From: Pseudomonas sp. R76
GTDB taxonomy: Bacteria; Pseudomonadota; Gammaproteobacteria; Pseudomonadales; Pseudomonadaceae
Length of the DNA: 64,000 nt
NCBI RefSeq assembly: GCF_009834565.1
Contig: NZ_CP019428.1
Coordinates: 1,922,001 to 1,986,000 of the forward strand
Reading direction: 5' to 3'
In this document: piece after piece, positions 37,497 through 46,528 of the stretch
Layout: each line of letters starts with the position of its first letter
Numbering within the stretch: the stretch's first letter is position 1
Notes under the pieces: model-generated
What the model was told of the DNA's origin: nothing
The model's database searches: none
Seen by the model: the letters and a program-made list of their open reading frames with translations, nothing else
Made by a program: the position numbers and the translations under genes

Positions 37497-38867
37497 ATGA
37501 GTGTTTTTGCCAGTCTGCACGAAGCCCAATCCTTCCTTGAGCAGCACCCGGACATCGAGATTTTCGAGCTGTTTATCCTCGACAACAACGGCGTGCCGCG
37601 TGGCAAGTTGCTGCACCGCGACGAGCTGCTGGCGGTGTACGAAAGTGGCCGGCCATTGCCCAGCACCATCCTCGGCCTGACGATTAATGGCGATGACGTG
37701 GAAAACTCCGGGCTGGTCTGGGAAGTCGGCGATATCGACTGCCGCGCGTACCCGGTCAGCGGCAGTTTGCAGCGCATGCCGTGGCGGCTGATCCCGACGG
37801 CGGCGTTGCAAGTCAGCATGCACCCCACCGAAGGCCTGCCCGCCACCGTGGCCGACCCTCGGCACTTGCTGGCCAAGGTGATCGACGGGCTGAAAGCCGA
37901 CGGTTACTACCCGGTGATGGCGGCGGAGCTGGAGTTTTACCTGCTCGACCAGAAACCCGACAGCCACGGCCGACCGCAACCGGCGCGGGACGTGGACGGC
38001 AATCGCCCGCGCTCGACCCAGGTCTATGGCCTGCGCGAGTTGGAGCAGATCGAGCCGTTCCTGGCTGACCTCTACAGCGCCTGCAAACTGCAAGGTATTC
38101 CGGCGCGCACGGCGATCTCCGAATACGCCCCGGGCCAGGTGGAAATCACCCTGGAACATCGCGCTGACGCGCTGCAAGCCATGGACGAGGCCGTGCGTTA
38201 CAAACGCCTGGTCAAGGGCGTGGCGCATAAACACGGGATGACCGCGTGTTTCATGGCCAAGCCGTTCGATGACCTCGCGGGCACCGGCATGCACATGCAC
38301 GTGAGCCTGGCCGATGCCCACGGCAATAACCTGTTCGCCAGCGAAGCCGCTGATGGCACGCCTTTATTGCGCCACGCGGTGGGCGGCATGCTCAGCACCT
38401 TGCTGGATTCGTTACTGCTGTTTTGTCCCAATGCCAACTCCTACCGCCGCTTCCAGACCAACAGTTATGCACCGCTGGCGGCCACCTGGGGCGTCGACAA
38501 CCGCACCGTCAGCCTGCGCGTACCCGGCGGGCCGGCCAACTCCCGGCACATCGAGCACCGTATCTGCGGCGCCGACGCCAACCCTTACCTGGCCGCTGCG
38601 GCGATCCTCGCTGGCATCCATCGCGGTATCCGCGAGCAACTCGACCCCGGTGCCCCGGTGGAGGGCAATGGCTACGCGCAAGCCAAGGAATTGCTGCCCA
38701 CCGACTGGCTCACCACCTTGCGTGCCCTGGAAGGTTCCAGCTGGGCGCGGGATGCGTTCGGCAGTGAGTTCCTCGGTGTGTACCTGGCGGTGAAGCGTGC
38801 CGAATATCGCCAGTTCATGGGCGAGGTCGGTGAGCAGGACTGGCGCTGGTATCTGCACCAGGCGTAA
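37497..38867 (+). CDS. glutamine-synthetase-family gamma-glutamyl ligase (PuuA/GlnA3-like)
   Basis: A 456-residue enzyme. N-terminal beta-grasp region (DIEIFELFILDNNGVPRGK), then the catalytic domain: EISEYAPGQVEIT-type Glu motif at ISEYAPGQVEITLEH, HMHVSLADAHG and NSYRRFQTNSYAP, closing with EHRICGADANPY. The size and open N-terminus are those of ligases joining glutamate to amines (PuuA and relatives), not housekeeping GlnA, which also has a regulatory Tyr segment. Amine substrate unknown. ATG 37497 is chosen; 37485 is possible. Confidence 0.86.
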   Translation: MSVFASLHEAQSFLEQHPDIEIFELFILDNNGVPRGKLLHRDELLAVYESGRPLPSTILGLTINGDDVENSGLVWEVGDIDCRAYPVSGSLQRMPWRLIPTAALQVSMHPTEGLPATVADPRHLLAKVIDGLKADGYYPVMAAELEFYLLDQKPDSHGRPQPARDVDGNRPRSTQVYGLRELEQIEPFLADLYSACKLQGIPARTAISEYAPGQVEITLEHRADALQAMDEAVRYKRLVKGVAHKHGMTACFMAKPFDDLAGTGMHMHVSLADAHGNNLFASEAADGTPLLRHAVGGMLSTLLDSLLLFCPNANSYRRFQTNSYAPLAATWGVDNRTVSLRVPGGPANSRHIEHRICGADANPYLAAAAILAGIHRGIREQLDPGAPVEGNGYAQAKELLPTDWLTTLRALEGSSWARDAFGSEFLGVYLAVKRAEYRQFMGEVGEQDWRWYLHQA

Positions 38868-38872
38868 TCCAC

Positions 38873-38956
38873 TGTGGGAGCCGGGCTTGCCCGCGATAAC
38901 GGTGTGTCGGCCAACCCACCGCCATCGCAGCCTCGCTGAAGCTCGACAACTCCCAC
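38873..38956. repeat. degenerate REP pair
   Basis: Intact left arm TGTGGGAGCCGGGCTTGCCC, with a heavily changed right arm that keeps only CAACTCCCACA. Confidence 0.65.
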
Positions 38957-39067
38957 AATGGATCTTGGGTGTTTGGCGCCGTGGCGGTTTCGACCTTTTT
39001 TTCACGTTGCAGTGGTTAAGCTGCGGTTCAAGGTCGTTCACTACCGTTCTACACACATGAGCCCGTG

Positions 39068-39667
39068 ATGTCGTCACAACCACCTTCCTCTATCGAGATT
39101 GAATTCACCGAGCGCTGCGACCGTGAGCACGCCAGGGTCTGTGGCGACACGCGCCCGCCACGGCTGCGCCAGCGCATGGCGGCGTGGCGCGATGAGCGGT
39201 TGGTGCGCCAGGCGTTGAAAGTCGCCGGCGAACCGGGGCTGATCCTCGACCTGGCCTGTGGCTCGGGTCGGTTCTGGCCGGTGTTGGCCGAACACATCAA
39301 TCGCGTGATTCTGGCCTCGGACAACTCCCAGGCCATGCTCGACCACGCGCGCACTCATCACCCGGCGGCGTTGCTCAAACGGGTCAAAACGTTCCAGGGA
39401 TCGGCGTTTTCCATTGGCCTGTCGGCGAATGCGGTGGATTGCATTTTCTGCCTGGAATTGTTTCGCCATGTACCGAGCAGCGAAGGGCGTTTGGCGTTGC
39501 TGAGTGAGTTTCATCGGGTCAGTCGCGACACGGTGATCGTCTCTGTGAATGCGCAGACACCTGCCGAGGGCGAATTCCGCCAAGCCGGTTTCAACGTCTT
39601 GAACCAGCAAGAGTTCCTGCCGGGCTCCAAGCGTTGGCGGGTTTACGTCCTGCGTAAGAGAGGCTAA
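39068..39667 (+). CDS. class I SAM-dependent methyltransferase
   Basis: A 199-residue methyltransferase. Motif I LILDLACGSGRFWPVL is near residue 60, motif post-I ends with the acidic residue in ASDNSQAMLD, and motif IV is VDCIFCLELFRHV. Start ATG 39068 preferred over GTG 39065. It acts on an unknown small molecule or macromolecule. It lies 122 bp upstream of rnd on the same strand, with a separate RNase D start signal between. Confidence 0.85.
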   Translation: MSSQPPSSIEIEFTERCDREHARVCGDTRPPRLRQRMAAWRDERLVRQALKVAGEPGLILDLACGSGRFWPVLAEHINRVILASDNSQAMLDHARTHHPAALLKRVKTFQGSAFSIGLSANAVDCIFCLELFRHVPSSEGRLALLSEFHRVSRDTVIVSVNAQTPAEGEFRQAGFNVLNQQEFLPGSKRWRVYVLRKRG

Positions 39668-39789
39668 TTGCCGCCTGTCGGACTATTCTTTGTCTCTTGT
39701 CGGAGTTTTCATGATGGTGTGTGCACTGCGGATGCTCGCAAGGGTCTTTCGCGATATATACTTCGCGCCATTCTTCAAGGGAGAGCCGT

Positions 39790-40923
39790 GTGGCCATCGA
39801 TATTCACTGGATCTGCGACAACGATAGCCTCGGCAAGCATTGCGCCGAATGGCAGCAGTTGCCATTCGTCGCCCTCGACACCGAATTCATGCGGGTCGAC
39901 ACCTTTTATCCCATTGCCGGGCTGATCCAGATCGGCGATGGCGTGCGCGCTTACCTGATCGACCCCCTGACCATCGACAACTGGCAACCCTTGGCCGCCT
40001 TGCTGGAGAACCCGGCGGTGATCAAGGTGGTGCACGCCTGCAGCGAAGACCTGGAAGTCTTGCTGCGCCTGACCGGCAGCCTGCCGGTGCCGTTGTTCGA
40101 CACCCAATTGGCGGCGGCTTACCTGAACCTCGGTTTCTCCATGGGCTACTCGCGCCTGGTGCAAGCCGTACTCGATATCGAGCTGCCCAAGGGTGAAACC
40201 CGCTCGGACTGGCTGCAGCGGCCATTGTCCGAGACCCAAGTGAGCTACGCCGCCGAAGACGCGGTGCACCTGGCCGAGGTCTACATTCGCCTGCGCCCGC
40301 AACTGTCTGACGACAAATACGCGTGGGTGCTGGAAGACGGCGCCGAACTGGTGGCCAACCTGCGCCGCGAAGTCGACCCGTACGAGGTGTACCGCGACGC
40401 CAAGCTGGCGTGGAAACTGTCCCGCGCCCAGCTCGCCGTGCTGCGTGAACTGTGTGCCTGGCGCGAGCAGCAAGCCCGCGCCCGTGACCTGCCGCGCAAC
40501 CGCATCATCCGCGAGCACTCGTTGTGGCCCCTGGCCAAATCCCAGCCGGATAACCTCGCGGCATTGGGCAAAATTGAAGACATGCACCCGCGCACCGTGC
40601 GCCAGGACGGCCAGTTCCTGCTGGACCTGATCAAACGTGCCGGCAGTGTGCCGATGGACCAATGGCCGCCAGCCGTGGCTGAACCGCTGCCGGTGGACGC
40701 CGCCACGTTGATCAAGCAATTGCGCGCGCTGGGCCAGGCCGAAGCCGAACGCCTGGACATGGCGCCGGAACTGATGCTGCGCAAGAAAACCCTCGAAGCC
40801 CTGGTTAAAAGTGGCTACCCCGATGGGCCTTATACATTGCCAGACTCGCTGCGTGGCTGGCGCCGCGAGTTGATGGGCCAGGCGCTGCTCGACAGCCTGG
40901 CCACTGCCGGAGAACAGCCTTGA
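39790..40923 (+). CDS. rnd: ribonuclease D
   Basis: A 377-residue 3'-5' exoribonuclease for tRNA 3' maturation. DEDDy residues are visible: [10 protein letters not shown] near residue 24, [11 protein letters not shown] near 80 and the Tyr/Asp pair in [14 protein letters not shown] near 155. The C-terminal half contains an HRDC domain ([20 protein letters not shown]). Start is GTG 39790 with AAGGGAGAG upstream. The 3' end overlaps ycgL by four bases. Confidence 0.95.
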   Translation: MAIDIHWICDNDSLGKHCAEWQQLPFVALDTEFMRVDTFYPIAGLIQIGDGVRAYLIDPLTIDNWQPLAALLENPAVIKVVHACSEDLEVLLRLTGSLPVPLFDTQLAAAYLNLGFSMGYSRLVQAVLDIELPKGETRSDWLQRPLSETQVSYAAEDAVHLAEVYIRLRPQLSDDKYAWVLEDGAELVANLRREVDPYEVYRDAKLAWKLSRAQLAVLRELCAWREQQARARDLPRNRIIREHSLWPLAKSQPDNLAALGKIEDMHPRTVRQDGQFLLDLIKRAGSVPMDQWPPAVAEPLPVDAATLIKQLRALGQAEAERLDMAPELMLRKKTLEALVKSGYPDGPYTLPDSLRGWRRELMGQALLDSLATAGEQP

Positions 40924-41213
40924 AACGTATTTGCTCCATCTATCGCAGTTTGAAAAAAGACGGGATGTACCTCTACGTGCTCAAAAGCGATGCGCTGGAG
41001 CGTGTGCCGGAGCCGTTGATGCAGGCCTTCGGCAAGGCCCATCTGGCTTTCGAAATGATCCTGACGCCCGAGCGCAAGCTGTCCCGCGAGGATATCAGCG
41101 TGGTCCTGGAAAACCTCGACAAGCAGGGCTACCACCTGCAAATGCCACCGGCCGAAGACGAGTACATCGAGCACTTGCCCGAAGAGCTGCTGCGCCGCAA
41201 CGACCCGATGTGA
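40920..41213 (+). CDS. ycgL: YcgL-domain protein
   Basis: A 97-residue protein starting at TTG 40920, inside the rnd stop. It matches YcgL throughout ([47 protein letters not shown]), a small conserved gammaproteobacterial protein of unknown function usually found beside rnd. The unusual TTG start is shared with many Pseudomonas copies (recalled). Confidence 0.93.
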   Translation: MKRICSIYRSLKKDGMYLYVLKSDALERVPEPLMQAFGKAHLAFEMILTPERKLSREDISVVLENLDKQGYHLQMPPAEDEYIEHLPEELLRRNDPM

Positions 41214-41220
41214 TCAGTCA

Positions 41221-41238
41221 GTGCCCGGATGCGGGCAC
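41221..41238 (+). terminator. hairpin after rnd-ycgL
   Basis: GTGCCCG-GATG-CGGGCAC, a perfect seven-pair stem eight bases after the ycgL stop. It is followed by ATTCTTC rather than a clean U tract, so it is a weak intrinsic terminator candidate. Confidence 0.5.
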
Positions 41239-41320
41239 ATTCTTCAATGCAAACGTATTCGTTGGCGGTGGCCGTAAGGATGCGGGCGGCCGTCTGCAGT
41301 GTTTTTGAAAGGTTTGAACC

Positions 41321-42253
41321 ATGCGTGTTCTGATTGCTGAACAGGATTACCCGCTCTACGCCCAATTACTCAGTGAAGCGGCACCGGACGTCGAGGTGCT
41401 GACCAGCGGCGACTCCGCCGAACTCTCGCGCCTGGCCGCCGATTGCCCGGTATGGCTGGGCCAGCCGGACCTGTTGGCCACCTTGTTGCGCCAGGGGCAC
41501 CAACCGCAATGGCTGCAATCGACCTGGGCCGGTATCACGCCGCTGCTGGCCGACGGTTTGCCCCGCGACTACCGCCTGACCCGCGCGGTCGGCATCTTTG
41601 GCCAGGTCATGGCCGAGTTTGTGCTTACCTACATGTTGGGCCATGAGCGTGAAGTGCTTGCGCGGCTGGTCAGCCAGGTCGAGCGCAAGTGGGACAACCG
41701 CATGGGCCAAAGCCTGGCCGGGCGCAAGGCGCTGATCGTCGGCACCGGCGATATCGGCCAGAGTGTGGCCGACTTCCTGCTGCCGTTTGGCGTCAAGTTG
41801 TATGGCATCGCCAGCTCCGCACGGGAGCAGGCACCGTTTATCGAAGTGGCCGGGCTGGATCAATTGGGCCGCCTGGTGGGCGAGGTGGATTATGTGATCA
41901 ACCTGCTGCCCAATACGCCCAATACCCATGACCTGTACAACGCGGCGCTGTTCAAGCAATTCAAGCCGACCGGGTTGTTCATCAACGTCGGGCGCGGCGT
42001 GGCCGTGGTCGATGCTGACCTGGTCGAGGCGCTGAAAGAAGGGCATCTGGCCGGCGCGGTGATCGACGTGTGCCGCCAGGAACCGCTGCCGCAACGGCAT
42101 CCGTTCTGGACCGCCTGGGGCTTGCTGTTGACCGGGCACAGCTCGGCGCCGACGTCGCCGGGGATGATGGTGGACTTGTTTGTGCAGAACCTGCGGGCGT
42201 ATGACGCCAAGGAAGCGTTGCGCGGGGAAGTCAGCTTCGAGCGCGGTTATTAA
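41321..42253 (+). CDS. D-2-hydroxyacid dehydrogenase
   Basis: A 310-residue NAD-dependent dehydrogenase, resembling the glyoxylate/hydroxypyruvate reductase A subgroup. NAD motif VGTGDIGQSVADFL is near residue 140, and the conserved Arg and Glu lie in NVGRGVAVVD and CRQEPLP, with His in GHSSAP. AAAGG eight bases before ATG supports the start. It would reduce glyoxylate, hydroxypyruvate or a related ketoacid. Confidence 0.88.
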   Translation: MRVLIAEQDYPLYAQLLSEAAPDVEVLTSGDSAELSRLAADCPVWLGQPDLLATLLRQGHQPQWLQSTWAGITPLLADGLPRDYRLTRAVGIFGQVMAEFVLTYMLGHEREVLARLVSQVERKWDNRMGQSLAGRKALIVGTGDIGQSVADFLLPFGVKLYGIASSAREQAPFIEVAGLDQLGRLVGEVDYVINLLPNTPNTHDLYNAALFKQFKPTGLFINVGRGVAVVDADLVEALKEGHLAGAVIDVCRQEPLPQRHPFWTAWGLLLTGHSSAPTSPGMMVDLFVQNLRAYDAKEALRGEVSFERGY

Positions 42254-42342
42254 TGTGGGAGCGGGCTTGCCCGCGATGACGGTGTGTCAGCCAGCAATGC
42301 AGCGATTGACCCACCGCTATCGCGGGCAAGCCCGCTCCCACA
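42254..42342. repeat. REP pair, TTGCCCGCGAT subtype
   Basis: TGTGGGAGCGGGCTTGCCCG faces an inverted copy ending GGCAAGCCCGCTCCCACA between the convergent dehydrogenase and nitroreductase genes. It is a third subtype of the same REP family. Confidence 0.87.
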
Positions 42343-42358
42343 GGGATATCAGTAAGGC

Positions 42359-42943
42359 TTACAGGCTGAAGTCGCCTTCGGACACCAGCTCGCTCAGCGG
42401 TTTACGCGGGCTTGGCGCTTCACGCTCCTGCAAATATTCAGGCAAGCTCGACTTGTCACCCAGCTTGCCCACGGCCACAGCCGCGTGCAGTGCATAGCCT
42501 GCTGGAATCTTCAGCTCTTTGCGGGTCAGTTCCTGATCGAAACCGGCCATGCCGTGGGTATGCCAGCCGCTGAGGCTGGCTTGCAGCGCCAGGTGGCCCC
42601 AGGCTGAACCGGTGTCGAAGGTGTGCCACAGCGCCGGGGTTTCTTCGCTGGCGCCGGGGGCGGTGAAGTCGGTTTTCGAAGCGATGATCACCAGGGCCGA
42701 CGCATGCTGCGCCCAATTGCGGTTGAATTCATTCAGCAGGCCCAGGAAACGTTCCCAGTTCGGCGTGTCACGGCGCGCGTAGAGAAACCGCCAAGGCTGT
42801 GAGTTGTAGGCCGACGGTGCCCAGCGTGCCGCTTCGAAGAAGCTCAGCAGAGTCTCCTGCGGGATGCTCTCGCCGGTGAAGGCGCGGGGCGACCAGCGTT
42901 CGGTGAACTGGGAGTGGATCGGGTAATCGGCAACGCTTGTCAT
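42359..42943 (-). CDS. nitroreductase-family flavoprotein
   Basis: A 194-residue FMN-dependent oxidoreductase. The opening FTERWSPRAFTGESIPQETL and WAPSAYNSQPWRF are the usual FMN-binding signature, and the C-terminal KPLSELVSEGDF is typical of the subgroup. ATG 42943 has AGGAAT seven bases upstream. It reduces nitro groups or quinones with NAD(P)H. It is divergent from ycgN. Confidence 0.87.
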   Translation of the reverse strand: MTSVADYPIHSQFTERWSPRAFTGESIPQETLLSFFEAARWAPSAYNSQPWRFLYARRDTPNWERFLGLLNEFNRNWAQHASALVIIASKTDFTAPGASEETPALWHTFDTGSAWGHLALQASLSGWHTHGMAGFDQELTRKELKIPAGYALHAAVAVGKLGDKSSLPEYLQEREAPSPRKPLSELVSEGDFSL

Positions 42944-43096
42944 GGGCAATTCCTGAGGTTCAATTCGGCGTTCAAAGCTACTGCGCGCCCACTAGACTGA
43001 CAAGTGTTGTTACACCGCCAGTCGTAAGCGCTTGGCCCCAAGGGCCTTGGGCACTAGACTGGCGGCCTTTTCACCTACCGATACTGATGTAGAGCC

Positions 43097-43546
43097 ATGG
43101 CCGCCAAAGTCGAACCTTTCTGGATACGCAAAACCCTTGAACACCTCGACCAGGAGGAATGGGAGTCGTTGTGCGACGGCTGTGGCCTGTGCTGCCTGCA
43201 AAAGCTTGAGGATGAGGAAGACAACAGCGTCTATTACACGCGTATCGCCTGCAAACTCCTCGACCTGAAAACCTGCCAGTGCACTGACTACCCCAACCGC
43301 CGCGCCTCGGTGCCTGACTGCATCCAACTCACGCCGGGCCAGGCCGACCAGTTCAAGTGGCTGCCGCCGACCTGCGGCTATCGCCTGGTCAGCGAGCGCA
43401 AGGACTTGCCGCTGTGGCATCACCTGGTCTGCGGCGACCGCGACGCCGTGCACCATGAACGCATTTCCCAGTCCGGACGCATGCTCGCCGAAGGCAGCGT
43501 GCCCGAAGACGACTGGGAGGATTACCTGATCTTCCGCGCGGGCTGA
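43097..43546 (+). CDS. ycgN: YcgN-family cysteine-cluster protein
   Basis: A 149-residue protein. The CDGCGLCC motif is near residue 27, [14 protein letters not shown] near 52 and a later CGYRL, giving the YcgN/UPF0260 cysteine pattern (possible Fe-S or zinc site). Function unknown. Part of the conserved rnd-ycgL-ycgN neighbourhood, here split by a dehydrogenase and a nitroreductase. It is followed after 14 bp by the peptidase-like gene. Confidence 0.93.
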   Translation: MAAKVEPFWIRKTLEHLDQEEWESLCDGCGLCCLQKLEDEEDNSVYYTRIACKLLDLKTCQCTDYPNRRASVPDCIQLTPGQADQFKWLPPTCGYRLVSERKDLPLWHHLVCGDRDAVHHERISQSGRMLAEGSVPEDDWEDYLIFRAG

Positions 43547-43560
43547 AAAAAGGAGTGTGT

Positions 43561-44781
43561 ATGACGGTGGCAACCAAGCTGGCGGCATCGTTCGTGCTGC
43601 TGGCGCTGAGCCTGCCCGCGTGGTGCGCGAAGAAAGTCGACCTCGACTATCACGTCAAACTGTTGCCCCAGAGCGATCAGGCCGAGGTGCGTGTGAGCCT
43701 GTCCCAAGGCTCGGCAGTACGCAGCCTGAACTTCGACCTGGGCCGCGACGGTGACTACAGCGACTTCAAGGCCGACGGCCAGTGGAAGGTCAGCGGCACC
43801 CATGGCCTGTGGCAGCCGTCTGCCGACAAGGCCAGCCTGACCTACCGCGTACGCCTCAGCCATGCGCGTAAAGCGGGCGTCTATGAGGCGCGGATGACCC
43901 CGAGCTGGGCGCTGTTTCGCGGCGAAGACCTGGTGCCGGCTGCCCGGCTCGACCAGCAGGACGGTGTCGAACTGGTCTCGCGCCTGACGTTCGAGTTGCC
44001 CAGCGGCTGGAAAAGCATCGAAACCGCCTGGCCGCGTATCGGCAAGAACAAATTCCGCATCGACAACGTTTCCCGGCTGTTCGACCGGCCCACCGGCTGG
44101 ATGCTCGCCGGCACCCTCGGCAGCCGCCGCGTGCGCCTAGGCGAGACCGAAGTCACCGTGGCCTCGCCCAAAGGCCAGGCGATGCGCCGTATGGATGTGC
44201 TGACGCTGCTGACGTTCGTATGGCCGCAGGTCGAGGCGGCGTTCCCGCGTCACCCGGCCAAGCTGTTGGTAGTGGGCGCCAGTGACCCGCTGCGCCGTGG
44301 CGTGTTCGCGGCGCGCGACTCGATCTACCTCAACAGCCGCACGCCGTTGGTCAGCGAGAACGGCAGCAGCCCGTTGATCCGCGAAGTGGTGCAGGCGATT
44401 GGGCGCTTCAACGATCACGACACCAGTGATTGGATCAGCGAAGGCCTTGGCGAGTATTACGCCATCGAACTGCTGCGCCGTGCGGGTGGCATCACCGATG
44501 AGCGCTATGCCGCGATTCAGGCGCGCTTGAGCAAAGAGGGCAAGGACGTGGCCACGCTGCGTGGCGATCACGTCAACGGTGCGACGGTCGCGCGGGCGGT
44601 GGTGGTGTTGCAGGAACTGGACCGCGAGATTCGGGTGAAGACCCATAACAAGCGTTCGCTGGATGACCTCGCGCAGGCGGTGATGCGCGCGAACAGCATT
44701 ACCACGGCGGAGTTTGTGCAGCTGGCCGAAAGCGTGATCGGCGAGTCGTCGGTGGTGTTGGATAGCAAATTATTGCGCTGA
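43561..44781 (+). CDS. exported peptidase-like protein, probable inactive gluzincin (M61-like)
   Basis: A 406-residue protein with signal peptide residues 8-23 (LAASFVLLALSLPAWCA). The N-terminal half has beta-sandwich strands, then a helical region with WISEGLGEYYAIEL at 291-304, which matches the downstream zinc-ligand motif of M1/M61 metallopeptidases. The HExxH site expected about 20 residues earlier reads REVVQ at 274-278, so both His ligands are missing. Probably no longer a peptidase. ATG 43561 has AAGGAG six bases upstream; 14 bp after ycgN. Confidence 0.68.
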   Translation: MTVATKLAASFVLLALSLPAWCAKKVDLDYHVKLLPQSDQAEVRVSLSQGSAVRSLNFDLGRDGDYSDFKADGQWKVSGTHGLWQPSADKASLTYRVRLSHARKAGVYEARMTPSWALFRGEDLVPAARLDQQDGVELVSRLTFELPSGWKSIETAWPRIGKNKFRIDNVSRLFDRPTGWMLAGTLGSRRVRLGETEVTVASPKGQAMRRMDVLTLLTFVWPQVEAAFPRHPAKLLVVGASDPLRRGVFAARDSIYLNSRTPLVSENGSSPLIREVVQAIGRFNDHDTSDWISEGLGEYYAIELLRRAGGITDERYAAIQARLSKEGKDVATLRGDHVNGATVARAVVVLQELDREIRVKTHNKRSLDDLAQAVMRANSITTAEFVQLAESVIGESSVVLDSKLLR

Positions 44782-44806
44782 GCTTAGGCCCTACACAAAG
44801 CAAAAA

Positions 44807-44926
44807 TGTGGGAGCTGGCCTTTGTGGGAGCTGGCTTGCCTGCGATAGCATCACCGCAGTGGATCAGATACACCTAAGTGCCCGCATCGCAGGCAAGCCA
44901 GCTCCCACAAAAGCCCGCTCCCACAT
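44807..44926. repeat. compound REP, mixed subtypes
   Basis: Left arms TGTGGGAGCTGGCC and TGTGGGAGCTGGCTTGCCTG, then right arm GGCAAGCCAGCTCCCACA followed directly by an arm of the other subtype (AAGCCCGCTCCCACA). Appears to be two elements nested or joined. Confidence 0.82.
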
Positions 44927-44955
44927 TTAGATCTCCACTAGGTTGGAGAGCGAGG

Positions 44956-45306
44956 TCAGCCGGTGGTCTTGGTGGCTTTTTCAACCGCCACTTCGGCCTT
45001 GGTCTTCAAGTTCTTCAACTCTTCGCCCGCGCGCTCGATTTTGGTACGCACGCTGTTCATTTCCTGGCGGCCCTGTTCCAGCTTGTCTTTGAGCGAGCTG
45101 TGCCCGGTCACGCCGCGCACCAGCGCCACGCCGCCAATCGCCACCTGGATCAACCCGAAGATGCCGCCACGGCGCAGGCCTTTGCCGACCATCATCACGC
45201 CACCGGCCACCGAGCCGATGCGTTCCCAGCCGTGCACGTTCTGAGTGGGCTGGGTTTCAAACGGGGTGTGTTCAATGATAGGTCGCAGGGTTTTGCTGTC
45301 GCTCAT
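44956..45306 (-). CDS. DUF2892/YgaP-like inner-membrane protein
   Basis: A 116-residue protein. A central pair of hydrophobic segments (IGSVAGGVMMVGK and GIFGLIQVAIGGVALVRGV) is followed by a C-terminal coiled coil (LKDKLEQGRQEMNSVRTKIE). This layout matches DUF2892 proteins, small inner-membrane proteins of unknown function. GGAG about eight bases before ATG 45306 supports the start. Confidence 0.78.
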   Translation of the reverse strand: MSDSKTLRPIIEHTPFETQPTQNVHGWERIGSVAGGVMMVGKGLRRGGIFGLIQVAIGGVALVRGVTGHSSLKDKLEQGRQEMNSVRTKIERAGEELKNLKTKAEVAVEKATKTTG

Positions 45307-45373
45307 GATCTGTCTCCAACAAGGGCAAGTGTAAGTAGCTGACTGTTTGCGGGCGCCGGATGTTCCCGAAAAA

Positions 45374-45841
45374 TCAGTACTTGGGGCCCGAACGGGTGTT
45401 GTTGCCCTTGGCCAGGCGGTCGTAGAGCACCACATTGACGGTGGCGGCGAGGTTCATGCAGCCGGTGGTCGGGATGTACACCACGTCTTCACACCAGTCG
45501 CGGATCTCTTTGTCCAGCGAGCCGTCTTCGGGGCCGAAGATGTACAGCGCGCGGTCCGGGTGAGTGTATTCGGGCAGCGGGCGGGCGCCCTCGACCAGTT
45601 CCACGGCGACCGGGATACAGCCCAGCGGCAGGATCTTTTTCAGGTCGTCGATGCCGATCAGCGGAATGTCGTGGTGGACTTTCTTGGTGTCGGTGATGAA
45701 GTCCCGGGCGCGCTCGTAGCGCACGCCGGTGTAGAACACCGAGGCCACGCCGTAGCAGCCGGCGGCACGCATCACCGAACCAACGTTTTCGGGGGATTTG
45801 GGGTTATACAGACCGATGCAGCTGTAGCGTTTATTGCCCAC
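45374..45841 (-). CDS. SpoU/TrmH-type RNA methyltransferase
   Basis: A 155-residue SPOUT enzyme. Motif 1 NPKSPENVGSVMRAAGCYG is at residues 13-31, motif 2 IFGPEDGSLDKEI near 100 and motif 3 PTTGCMNLAATVNVVLYD near 123, forming the trefoil knot. It transfers a methyl group to a tRNA or rRNA ribose. Start is GTG 45841. Exact nucleotide target not determined. Confidence 0.88.
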   Translation of the reverse strand: MGNKRYSCIGLYNPKSPENVGSVMRAAGCYGVASVFYTGVRYERARDFITDTKKVHHDIPLIGIDDLKKILPLGCIPVAVELVEGARPLPEYTHPDRALYIFGPEDGSLDKEIRDWCEDVVYIPTTGCMNLAATVNVVLYDRLAKGNNTRSGPKY

Positions 45842-45911
45842 GGGGAAGGGTGCCTTGGAGAAAAACCGCGATTATACGGCCTTGGCGTGATGTATTGCTT
45901 GGGGCATCGCT

Positions 45912-45976
45912 ATCGCAGGCAAGCCAGCTCCCACACTTGGAATGCATTCCCCTGTGGGAGCTGGCTTGCCTGCGAT
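45912..45976. repeat. REP pair with reversed arm order
   Basis: The arm ATCGCAGGCAAGCCAGCTCC comes first and the arm TGTGGGAGCTGGCTTGCCTG second, the reverse of every other pair in the window, with a 17-bp centre. Probably two elements that met tail to tail. Confidence 0.8.
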
Positions 45977-46002
45977 GAGGCCCTGACAGGCAACGACGAC
46001 CC

Positions 46003-46377
46003 TCAGTCGTCCTTCTTCATCAACCCCGCCAACGCCGCAAACGGGTTGTGCGTGGCCTTGGCAATTGTCGGGCTGCTGGTGGAGCCTTCGCCGAAATACT
46101 GCTGGTCGGTGTAGCGCGAGTGTTCGTTGTCGTGGCAGTACAGGCAGAGCAACTCCCAGTTGGAGCCGTCCTGGGGGTTGTCGTCATGGTTGTGGTTGCG
46201 ATGGTGTACGGTCAGCTCGCTCAAGCGTTTGCCGGCAAATTCACGGGCGCAGCGGCCACACACGTGCGGGTACATCTTCAAGGCTTTGTCGCGGTAGCCC
46301 ATTTCCCGGTCGCGCTGGGCATCGGCGAGGATGCGGTCCAGCTTGGCGGTGTGGGAGGGCGGGTTGGTCGAGCTCAT
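46003..46377 (-). CDS. yajD: YajD-family HNH nuclease
   Basis: A 124-residue HNH protein. CGRCAREF gives one Cys pair, TVHHRNHNHDDNP the HH metal motif and LLCLYCHDNEHSRY the second Cys pair, in the order expected for YajD. AGGAG five to six bases before ATG 46377 supports the start (a second ATG at 46380 overlaps). Nuclease activity in vivo not defined. Divergent from the ParB-like gene. Confidence 0.9.
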   Translation of the reverse strand: MSSTNPPSHTAKLDRILADAQRDREMGYRDKALKMYPHVCGRCAREFAGKRLSELTVHHRNHNHDDNPQDGSNWELLCLYCHDNEHSRYTDQQYFGEGSTSSPTIAKATHNPFAALAGLMKKDD

Positions 46378-46528
46378 CATGGCTCCTGGCTATTTGGGGG
46401 TTCACGGATAGGGTTGATTCTAGCCGCTTGCGGGCGAAATGACTGCTGGCTTTTTCAGCTACGGTACAGCCTGACGGTGGCATTCGTTTGTAGTATCGGC
46501 TCACTCCATTCACAAGGATCTGAAACCC

